Below, piece after piece: positions 1 to 6,611 of a stretch of 11,977 bases of DNA (its first letter is position 1; every line of letters starts with the position of its first letter). This DNA comes from Pavlovales sp. CCMP2436. Its lineage: Eukaryota; Haptophyta; Pavlovophyceae; Pavlovales. Under the pieces are notes generated by a model. The model had not been told where the DNA came from and searched no databases. It saw nothing but the letters and a program-made list of their open reading frames with translations. Both the position numbers and the translations under genes were made by a program. The stretch spans positions 36,732 through 48,708 of the forward strand of contig MU631623.1 in NCBI GenBank assembly GCA_026770615.1. Reading direction: 5' to 3'.

Positions 1-1
1 C

Positions 2-166
2 CTCGACGACCGCACTGCGTTCAATGCTGCCGAAGGCGTTCTGCACATCCGCCTTAATGGTCGTGGCTTCGGGGTCGTCACCAAGGTGGATTGTGGCGCC
101 GAACACGGACATGCTGATGCCGGACTTTACTCCGACTGCGACTTGCTGGGGCTCAACGACGGTGGG
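2..166 (-). pseudogene. Non-LTR retrotransposon reverse transcriptase fragment, cut by the window's left edge
   Basis: The minus strand is open from about 166 down to base 2. It reads PQQVAVGVKSG, then KADVQNAFGSIERSAVVE. This is the usual order in LINE-type reverse transcriptases of algae and other protists: a GVK-G motif, then about 25 residues later an Asp followed by x-x-NAF-x-x-x-x-R, where the Asp is the first catalytic aspartate. About 54 codons are visible; the YxDD part would lie beyond the left edge. Upstream the frame runs into the dispersed repeat at 177-302 and meets a TGA there, so the protein has no start in this window. I read it as a 5'-truncated or interrupted element rather than a working gene. 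The alternative is an exon of a larger host gene, which I consider unlikely. Confidence 0.72.
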
Positions 167-176
167 GAAATATATA

Positions 177-302
177 TTAGCGGCTCAGCATGGTTCAACA
201 GGTGTTGTTCAGTCACTGGCTTGGTCGACGTCAGGCTGAGCTCGAGCGATCGACTCAAACCCTCATGTACCAGCACTCACACCAAAGGGTGTGAGTGTGT
301 GC
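177..302 (+). repeat. Dispersed repeat, family R1, copy A (long form)
   Basis: It begins TTAGCGGCTCAGCATGG and includes TTCAACAGG and TCGACGTCAG. The same core recurs at 1826-1888, 4390-4490 and, reversed, at 11404-11466. Copies A and C (4390-4490) also share a further stretch of about 65 bp ending GTGTGTGC. Each plus-sense copy is preceded by AT-rich sequence. No coding capacity is seen. The two tRNA-promoter-like words are too close together for a tRNA-type SINE. It is a non-autonomous mobile element or the end of a larger one; the family is not recognised. Confidence 0.7.
274..297 (+). other. Perfect 10-bp hairpin near the end of repeat R1 copy A
   Basis: CACTCACACC pairs exactly with GGTGTGAGTG around an AAAG loop. 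Copy C has lost the apical 15 nt of this hairpin, leaving GCACTCAGTGTGTGC. Confidence 0.6.
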
Positions 303-800
303 TTCAAAAGTTGCTGCAAATCTTACGCCGAAAGTCCTTACTTAGAAGTATGAGCATATGCCAGTGGATGGCAGACAGAACGCGTGAGCGCCCAAGCAAA
401 TTGAACGGGCGTACACGCGCTAGTGCGCCTCAAAGCGGCGCCTTTTGATTTGATTTGATTTGATTTGCTTCTTCTTTTTTGCTACCAAGTTTTAAAATAT
501 CACAAGTCCGGGGGATGATAGACAGGACAAGACCAAGCCCACCGCCGGCGGAAGCCCCGCACTTCGCGCACGGGTCGGCGGCCACCGTCGCCCTTCTCGA
601 GACTTGAGCGTTCAGACACCCCTCGAGATGCGCCGCGTCGTCGTCGTACTTGTTGTCGCCGCGGTGTTCGCGCTCGCCAGTTCTTTTCCGTGTGTGTAAA
701 TATCTAGAAATACGTTCGTCCCCTGCTAGGTCTTCACTAGACCCAAGTGTTGCAAGAAACACTCAGATCAAGGGACATATGCAGAGCACACGGATATACC
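303..800. other. No recognisable gene; contains a (TTTGA)n microsatellite
   Basis: Four to five TTTGA units lie at 443-467. A 110-codon open frame on the minus strand (762-430) contains CAKC but resembles no family I know, and its lower end crosses the microsatellite. I see no promoter or splice signals that would support a gene. Confidence 0.5.
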
Positions 801-878
801 GCGTCGGAGCGCTAAGATCAGCCTGACTTGAACTTGAAACGTACCGCCAGCCCGAACCCCCCTTCATTAATATACCGC
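801..878 (-). repeat. Repeat family R3, copy 1; inverted relative to the copy at 11736-11811
   Basis: The reverse complement of this stretch matches 11736-11811. Bases 801-840 match 11772-11811 at 38 of 40 positions, and the match continues with small gaps through a run of six G to about 878. Similarity stops sharply at base 801. There is no coding signal. One copy lies between genes and the other in an intron, so this is a dispersed element of unknown type. Confidence 0.68.
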
Positions 879-880
879 GT

Positions 881-907
881 GCGCGATGGCTGTCCGACTT
901 TTCCGCC
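881..907 (+). repeat. Short repeat R4, copy 1 (matches 4284-4312)
   Basis: GCGCGATGGCT followed by a GACTTT(T)CCGCC block occurs here and again at 4284-4312, with a small insertion in the second copy. It is too short to classify. Confidence 0.4.
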
Positions 908-1049
908 GAGCTATATCTTTTTTGCACGCACCGGGGCTGCCCGCTGCACGCTGCACGCCTGGTGGAGAGTGAATTTGACGTGAAAATGTATTGCTGCTGC
1001 TATGTTCAAATTGCGCGGCGCGGTACAAACAATTCTTAAACGTTACATA

Positions 1050-1450
1050 CTGACTCCCAAACTGGAATCAATAGGTGAAAACCCAAGCCAGTTTGGAAAC
1101 ACTCAGCTTTCATAAATAGCCATATGTAAAAACCAACCCAGTTTGGAAACACTCAGTTCAAAAATAAACAAAAGCCACATGTAAAAGCCATTCCAGTTTG
1201 CTACAGTTTGCAGAATTTCGGTTTACAAATTTAACGAAACCCCAAACCCCCCCCCGTCCATATTTCAGCTTTTCTTCTTTGTACCCCGATTTGGATCACA
1301 AACTGGATTCTTAAAAATAGCATAATCAGTTCAAAAATAGCACAATTAGCTTAAAATTAGTTAAACGATTTGGCTCACGAACTGGATTTTTTTAAATAGC
1401 AAGATCAGTTCAAAAGTAGCAAACTCAGTTCAAAAATAGTAAAACCTTTT
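1050..1450. repeat. AT-rich degenerate tandem repeats built on CAGTTTGG and CAGTTCAAAAATAG words
   Basis: CCAGTTTGGAAACACTCAG occurs at about 1088 and 1138, 50 bp apart. A longer unit containing GATTTGG-TCAC-AACTGGATT and then CAGTTCAAAA-TAGCA occurs at about 1289-1344 and again at about 1367-1443. An inverted CCAAACTGG lies at about 1056. No open frame crosses the region. It reads as a decayed minisatellite or the noncoding part of a mobile element. Confidence 0.6.
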
Positions 1451-1604
1451 TACCAGCCCCAGCCCCAGTTATGTTATGTTATGATGCCACTTCTACCGCC
1501 TGGGGCGCAGTTTCTGCGTACAGATGGCCCCGGGGGTGTTAGCTTCTGAACGTCATTCTGTTTCTCAAAGAGCTTCGACGTTACCTTGCGGTGATACAGG
1601 GTAT

Positions 1605-1747
1605 TGCGGGCAATAAGTACGGCGAATTTAAGGCTGAGGCAGCGCTCATCAGTTCTTAGCAACATACATACAAACAATGGTTAAAATTTGCTTAAATTAC
1701 TATTGGAGGGCGCAAAAAATGAGTCTCACTTTCTTATTGCCTGCGAT
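1605..1747 (+). mobile_element. MITE-like element, family R2, copy 1
   Basis: The left end GCGGGCAATAAG (1606-1617) is matched inverted by CTTATTGCCTGC (1733-1744), 11 of 12 bases, giving an element of about 143 bp. The inside shares a GGCTGAGG block, ACATACAAACAATG and AATTTGCTTAAATTAC with the reverse complement of 4120-4269, which has the same termini. Two copies with the same ends, similar lengths and no coding capacity fit a miniature inverted-repeat transposable element. I could not identify a clean target-site duplication. Confidence 0.66.
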
Positions 1748-1825
1748 CCTCCGTACCAAAACCACAAATCGCCGACCGAGCTCCGAAGCAGGCGATTTCG
1801 TTTCGAATTTTGTTGGAGATTATTA

Positions 1826-1888
1826 TTAGCGGCATAGCATGGTTCAACAGGTGGTTTTCACTCACTGACTTGGTACCGTCGACGTCAG
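1826..1888 (+). repeat. Dispersed repeat R1, copy B (core only)
   Basis: TTAGCGGCATAGCATGG, TTCAACAGG, TCACTGACTTGG and GTCGACGTCAG appear in the same order as in copy A. There is a small insertion (TACCG) before the final GTCGACGTC. Similarity to copy A ends after GACGTCAG. Confidence 0.65.
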
Positions 1889-1960
1889 ACATTAGTCGTG
1901 GCAGCAGAGATGGCGGTGGTAGTGGTGAGGTTGGTGGCGAACTCGTAGCAGATGCCACAG

Positions 1961-1982
1961 CCCCTTCCCCCCCCTCCCCCCC
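1961..1982 (+). repeat. Poly-C tract
   Basis: A run of almost pure cytosine, interrupted only by a few T residues, separates the AT-rich left part from a GC-rich stretch. Confidence 0.8.
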
Positions 1983-1989
1983 ATTTATT

Positions 1990-3377
1990 TGTTGAAGTTA
2001 TAATCTACTGACTGCGGTGTCTCGCCCCGTGCAGCGACGCAGTCCGCATTGCGCCGCATGCCAGTGTATGACATCGGGCGGAAGCCGTTGCAATGCCAAA
2101 GCACGGGGGCGCCCACAGATACCAGTTGCGAGATGGCGGCGTCGGACCGAGGGGTGTCAAACGGCGCAGCACAAGGCCCGGGATCCGGAGCGCCCGGCTT
2201 CGGTTGCTTCAACGGTGGCGCAGGTGCTGCGTTCGCCTTGGCGTCGGAATGGGGGGTGGATCTCGGCGAATGGGGGCTGGTAAGTGTGCTGCGCGAGTAC
2301 GGCGTCGCCCGCTGCTGCGCGCGCCCGTTGATCTGCTGGACAGTCGGCGTGACGGCATAAAGTGTAATAGTAATAGCGGAGCTATAGCGCAAATTCCTTT
2401 TACCTGAGCTTATATTCCCCGCGCAATAACATTAGGACTTAGGTGCATTGGGAACACACTGTGGATGCCCTTCCCGGCGTCCCTGCTGGCCGAAAAAGTA
2501 TGGCCCAGTCGCAAAGCCCCCGAGGCACATTTGGCTAGCGCTGACAAGCGCCCATACTACTATAAGAACAACAACAGCGGCACCACGTGCGCGACCTGCC
2601 TGGACCTTGGTTTCAGCATACTGTATGACAGCATCGACAGGCAGGTCTTCCGCTCGCAGCTGCAGCCGCATTTTTACGGAACAGCGAGATGGGGAAGAAG
2701 GCACCACTTCCAGCCCAGGTCGACGGCCTGATCCGCCGTCGATTGATTCCTCGCTGACCGATCTGGTGCTGGAACGCCGTGCAGAGCAGATCGCTATGCA
2801 GAGCAGACTCGGACTTACGACTCAATCCGTGGTGACGGCCAACACAGAGCACCACTTGCACGCGTAGCAGAAGAAGCCGCACGTGCTTTCCGGCCACAAG
2901 GTGAAGCCGAGGACCACGGGCACCGGGCAAGAAGGACACGGTGAGCGCAGCTGCGCCACCGCCAAAGCCATCGACGCCGGCCCGCGCTACGGATCTCGGG
3001 TCCAATGCTAACAGTAACAGCGCTCGATCCGATGAAAGCCAGTATACGGCACGCTGCTACAACGTCTCGTCCAGTCTGCTCGCGGAACTTGGGGATCGAA
3101 TTCAGGTTCATCAAACGGGGGTCGCATCCCTCCCATATCACTCACCGACAGGCGGCGCATCGTGGGCTGCGTCGTCGTGTGGCTACCAGTCGAGCACACA
3201 CACAGTGTAGCCATCTTCATCAAGGCTGATTGCTGCCCAGGGGGGCTGAGCACCCCCTCCCACTGCAGATAGCATGAAAGCCACCTCCCTAAACACCTAG
3301 GGCGTTTACGGGTGTGTTTAAGGGTGATACTAACTAACTCACTCACGTCACTCACGTAAGTAAATAATAAATACATA
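1990..3377. other. GC-rich to mixed stretch without an identifiable gene
   Basis: Several overlapping open frames of 90-140 codons occur on both strands. None has a motif I can assign. The most protein-like are plus 2049-2360 (103 aa, with the better third-position GC) and minus 2707-2432 (91 aa, with one hydrophobic stretch, AAVVVLIVVWALVSA). Around 3105-3200 one plus frame contains ISLTDRRRIVGCVV, faintly like the start of a transposase helix-turn-helix, but stops surround it. An exon of an unknown gene or a decayed transposon is possible. Near 3290-3330 there is an imperfect inverted repeat around CCCTAAACACC. Confidence 0.3.
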
Positions 3378-3969
3378 AATACAAAAAAATGTGTTTTTTT
3401 AGACTTTTTTTCTTGAGAACCCGACCTTCTAGGCCGCGGGCACTCGGATCCCAGCCGCGCCGCGTCCGGAGGTGGGACTAATGGGTTGTATAGGCAGCCC
3501 TGGTGCTTGCAGGGGGGGCTCCCCCGAGCTCGCCGTGTTGCCTATGAGACACGTGCAGGGCGGCCGTCGCGCCCTTGTTCGCCTGGGACGGGGGGCGATG
3601 CGAGGCGGGTCTTCGGAGGAGAAGGGCACACGGCTCGCCTCGGCCTATAGGGCGTGCGACTGCTCCCCGGGCTTCTCCCGGTCCCCAGGCCTTCAGGGGA
3701 GCCTGGGAGTAGTCGCAGGCGATCCGTGTGCCCTTCTCCTCCGAAGGCCCGCCTCATTGCACCCCGCCTCTGGCGAACAAGGGCGCGACAGCCGCACCTG
3801 CGCGCCTCAAAGGCGACACGGCGCGCTCGGGGAACATTCTCGGCAAACACCAGACCCGCCTACACACCAGCGGTATCACCTCCGGGCGTGTCGTGGCTGG
3901 GATCCAAGTCCTCGCGGCGTAGACGGCCGGGTTCTCAAAAGTTTTAAATTCACCATTTTTTAATGTATT
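3378..3969. mobile_element. Foldback element: near-complete palindrome of about 590 bp
   Basis: The left arm 3378-3689 is the inverted complement of the right arm 3690-3969, with essentially no spacer; the centre is AGGCCT at about 3687-3692. Exact arm pairs include 3565-3582 with 3772-3789 (18 of 18) and 3611-3633 with 3724-3746 (23 of 23). The outer ends share a GAGAACCCG block, a T-rich or A-rich stretch and finally AATACA/TGTATT. The arms differ by indels, including about 15 extra bases in the left arm near 3640. Candidate types are a foldback transposon, a MITE with very long inverted repeats, or an inverted duplication of a gene fragment. A transcript through it would form a very long hairpin. 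No clear target-site duplication is seen. Confidence 0.78.
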
Positions 3970-4119
3970 CGTGGGCGCATGTCAGCTAGCCAAATGTGAC
4001 ACAGGTCCCTAGCGACTGGGCCCTAACTTTTCAGCCGGCGGGGACATCGGAAAGGCCCTCATTTATAGCGGGTAAACTGAGAGACCGGACGTATGGCCAG
4101 TAAAAGAATACGTTGCGTA
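3970..4119. other. Short spacer with no recognised feature
   Basis: This is a spacer between the foldback element and the R2 MITE. I see no open frame or repeat in it. Confidence 0.5.
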
Positions 4120-4269
4120 TCGCGGGCAATAAGAAGCCGTAGTGGTAAGAAGCTAAGCCTCGTTTTTTTGCATTGTTTGTATGTAATTTAAGCAAATTCG
4201 AGCATTATTTACTGTATGTAATTTGCCAAGAAGCTCAGCCTCAAGCTCAGCCCTTCTTATTGCCCGCGA
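4120..4269 (-). mobile_element. MITE-like element, family R2, copy 2
   Basis: The terminal inverted repeats are perfect over 17 bp: TCGCGGGCAATAAGAAG at 4120-4136 and its complement at 4253-4269. The inside, read on the minus strand, shares GGCTGAG, ACATACAAACAATG and AATTTGCTTAAATTAC with the copy at 1605-1747. It is 150 bp long with no coding capacity. The termini are better preserved than those of copy 1. Confidence 0.72.
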
Positions 4270-4283
4270 CAAGCTGTACGTAA

Positions 4284-4312
4284 GCGCGATGGCTAGCGTC
4301 TGACTTTCCGCC
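4284..4312 (+). repeat. Short repeat R4, copy 2 (matches 881-907)
   Basis: GCGCGATGGCT then GACTTTCCGCC, directly beside the R2 MITE. The relation to 881-907 is clear but short. Confidence 0.4.
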
Positions 4313-4389
4313 AAATAATATTGATGATAAGGATTCAAGCTGGCGTCTGAATGTCCTATCATTGAATCTCTATCTGTAATCTATATAAA

Positions 4390-4490
4390 TTAGCGGTTCA
4401 ACAGGTGTTGTTCAGTCACTGGCTTGGTCGACGTCAGGCTGAGGTCGAGCGATCGACCCAAACCCTCATGCACCAGCACTCAGTGTGTGC
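4390..4490 (+). repeat. Dispersed repeat R1, copy C (deleted long form)
   Basis: It is nearly identical to copy A from TTAGCGG to GTGTGTGC but lacks 10 bases after TTAGCGG and the 15-base apical part of the copy A hairpin. It runs directly into the GC-rich stretch that holds the 167-bp minisatellite. Confidence 0.7.
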
Positions 4491-4535
4491 GCCCCGGCCT
4501 CCACGCCCCGCCTCGGCCGCCGGAGCCCTGCCATA

Positions 4536-5094
4536 GCGGCCGCAGGGAGCAGCATCGTCTTCGTAGCCTTGGTAGCCTTGAGCGGCGTCTCCGTGTGCGG
4601 CCCGCCGCCGCGCGCAGCAGCGCCCACCGCAAGCGCGCGACGCATATCCACTTGAGGACCCGAGCGAGACGGGTGGTCGAGAGGTGCCAGCGAGTACCTC
4701 AAGTGGACAGCATCGCGACGCTACGAGCGCGAACACTGCAGCGGCCGCAGGAAGCAGCATCGTCGTCGTAGCCTTGGTAGCCTTGAGCGGCGTCTCCGCG
4801 TGCGGCCCACCGCCGCGCGCAGTAGCGCCCACCGCAAGCGCGCGACGCACATCCACTTGAGGACCTCGAGTGGACAGCATCGCGCCGCTGCGAGCGCGCA
4901 CACTGCGGCGGCCGCAGGAAGCAGCATCGTCGTCGTAGCCTTGGTAGCCTTGAGCGGCGTCTCCACGTGCGGCCCGCCGCCGCGCGCAGCAGCGCCCACC
5001 GCAAGCGCGCGACGCACATCCACTTGAGGACCTCGAGTGGACAGCATCGCGCCGCTGCGAGCGCGCACACTGCGGTGGCCGCAGGAAGCAGCAT
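4536..5094. repeat. GC-rich minisatellite, 167-bp period, about 3.3 copies
   Basis: The word AGCAGCAT near the unit start lies at 4548, 4753, 4920 and 5087, so the spacings are 205, 167 and 167. The first unit carries about 38 extra bases near 4660-4700. Units share the blocks TAGCCTTGGTAGCCTTGAGC, CACCGCAAGCGCGCGACGCA and ATCCACTTGAGGACC. A period of 167 is not divisible by three, so each long open frame across the array reads the units in different phases. Those frames are therefore not real proteins. Confidence 0.85.
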
Positions 5095-5101
5095 CTGTCG
5101 G

Positions 5102-5130
5102 GAGCCCAAGTGTTTCATACACTTTGGCTC
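5102..5130 (+). other. 12-bp hairpin with one mismatch
   Basis: GAGCCCAAGTGT pairs with ACACTTTGGCTC around a TTCAT loop. It sits exactly where the minisatellite ends. It may be a relic of an inserted element; function unknown. Confidence 0.5.
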
Positions 5131-5165
5131 TGTTCGGTTCGCTATCGGACTGCCCGGATTTTCGA

Positions 5166-5213
5166 GGCGGCGGCGGCGGCGGCGGCAGCGGCGACGGCGG
5201 CGGCGACGGCGCG
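5166..5213 (+). repeat. (GGC)n microsatellite, interrupted
   Basis: GGC units with scattered GAC and AGC variants. One plus-strand frame through it (5037-5390) encodes polyglycine followed by a short non-repetitive tail. I cannot tell whether that is coding. Confidence 0.8.
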
Positions 5214-5361
5214 TGGCGGCAATGGAGACTGCGGAGGCGACGGCGACGGAGACGGAGTGTGGCTTTGGACGAGAACGTGGGCGCGTTCGACAACTCAAAG
5301 GATGTTTTTTTGTCAGTGGTGGGCCTCCAGCTTGCGCTGAAGGTACCTGCTGGCACGGCGA

Positions 5362-5430
5362 ATTCACTCGCGAGAGTGACGTCGTTATGAACCGACGGCG
5401 TTGAGAGACGTGGGCGGAATAAAGTATAAT
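5362..5430 (+). promoter_or_regulatory. LTR-like block with two hairpins, AATAAA and a TATA-like box
   Basis: TCACTC-GCGA-GAGTGA (5364-5379) forms a 6-bp stem with a GNRA-type loop. Directly after it, CGTCG and CGACG (5380-5397) form a second hairpin. AATAAA (5418-5423) and TATAAT (5425-5430) follow. The same order recurs at 11843-11914. The block probably belongs to the U3 part of the LTR. The role of AATAAA as a polyadenylation signal and of TATAAT as a promoter is inferred from position only. Confidence 0.55.
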
Positions 5431-5496
5431 ATCCTGGGCCCAGCTGCCGTCTCAAATCGTCTACGGCTGCTCTCGACGCCTCTTCAGCACTCTTGT

Positions 5497-5525
5497 CAGG
5501 GTCTCTTACTTACTAAGAGACCTTG
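5497..5525 (+). other. Strong hairpin in the retrotransposon leader
   Basis: CAGGGTCTCTTA pairs with TAAGAGACCTTG over 12 bp with one G-T wobble, around the loop CTTAC. It lies about 150 bases before the gag start and downstream of the TATA-like box, so it should be in the genomic RNA. A packaging or dimerisation element is possible by analogy with other retroelements. Confidence 0.6.
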
Positions 5526-5672
5526 TGACACAGCTTAAGACCACCTGTACTGACTGTGTCGTATCGCTCTACGCTTCTTAGCTGTTCCTGCTCTCGCTTT
5601 AGCCGCTTCACCGCGACTCGGACTCGATCCCCCCTAGCTCTCGCGGCAGACCTCGCACTCACGCATCCTAAC

Positions 5673-6611
5673 ATGGTGGACCCTCAGGGCTTCGAGTTCC
5701 ACGGAGGCGCGTCGGCAGGGTCGCGCTTCAACCACTTCAAGCTGCGCGACCCGGCCCACTTCCCTATCTGGGTGGCGATGCTACTCACGTACATGCAGTC
5801 GGACGAGTAGAGCGACCTCTCGTGCGTCTTCACCAAGCCGCCCCCCTTCGACCCGCTCGAGGCTGACCCCGTGATCGTCTCCCTCTACTACCCCGACCCC
5901 GAGGCCATCAGCAATGACGGCAAGCAGACCTACCCGAAGGGCGAGGCTGACCCAGCCTTTGTCAAGGCGGTCAAGGAGTACCACCGTATGCTTACCTCGC
6001 AGTGCAAGGCTCAGGACATCATCACCCAGGCCATCGATCAGCGCATCCTGACGCACGTCATGCACAAGGCCTACGGCACCAAGCGCGGCAGCTCCGTCTC
6101 GCTGTCTCTGGTTTTCAACACTCTCAAGGACCACTGCGTTGGCCTCTCCGGCACGTCCAAGGCCGCCTCTATGCTCAACCTCATCTCGCTCCAGCGCTCG
6201 CACAGGGAGAGCGCGCTCCAGTGGCTCGACCGTGTGCAGCGCGCCTTCAATTCCATCTCGCACCTTCCCTTCAAGCTCGAGGATCTAATCCTGTTCATCT
6301 TGCTGCGCGGGCTCGGCGAATCTTACTCCTCGCTCGTGCAGTCGACCATTAACGACCCTGCCAATGAGCGGCGCCTCGCTTCCGATGTCCTCGCGACCCT
6401 GCGCGAGTACCTCGCCGCCATCACGATGCTCTTCAACACCAACGGCGCCGACAGGCGCAGCGTGAACATGATCACTTACCCTTCGGACTTCAACCGCAGC
6501 TCCAACAACTCGCGCGGCGCAGCGCGTGGCGGGCGCGGCAACCTCGCGCAGGGCGGGCGCGGTAACGGTCGCAACCCCCCGTCGAGCCGCCCCGCTCTTC
6601 CTTCCCTCTAG
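5673..6611 (+). pseudogene. gag: Copia Gag polyprotein, one internal TAG
   Basis: Gag forms the virus-like particle of the retrotransposon. The start at 5673 gives MVDPQGFEF and soon FNHFKL and a Trp (FPIWVAML), the usual beginning of copia Gag. A TAG at 5808-5810 interrupts after 45 codons, but the same frame continues and encodes the UBN2-type region (roughly 6060-6420, with SLQRSHRESALQWLDRVQ and a LLRGL motif). The tail is rich in Arg, Gly and Asn (6480-6600), as expected of an RNA-binding tail. The frame ends at a second TAG (6609-6611), after which the zinc knuckle follows in the same frame. Either TAG could be a mutation or a readthrough site; with the later frameshift, decay is the simpler reading. 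Confidence 0.8.

Noticed and set aside
177..234. Possible tRNA-derived SINE promoter (A-box-like TTAGCGGCTCAGC, B-box-like GGTTCAAC)
   Set aside because: The two words are only a few bases apart and the B box lacks its conserved end, so no RNA polymerase III promoter is supported.
3105..3200. Transposase-like ISLTDRRRIVGCVV
   Set aside because: Too short, surrounded by stops, and not supported by a DDE motif nearby.
3429..3922. Divergent 66- and 64-codon frames in the two arms of the palindrome, both starting MPFSSE and ending with a similar tail
   Set aside because: Shared ends follow from arm similarity; the middle parts differ in reading frame, so there is no sign of selection on a protein.
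5037..5390. 117-codon plus frame with polyglycine and a non-repetitive tail (SVALDENVGAFDNSKD), possibly an exon cut by the retrotransposon
   Set aside because: Its first part is minisatellite and GGC repeat, and the tail is short and matches nothing I recognise; kept only as a remote possibility.
4699..5455. Long minus-strand frames (222 and 244 codons) across the minisatellite
   Set aside because: The repeat period is 167, not a multiple of three, so successive units are read in different phases; no protein would be conserved that way.
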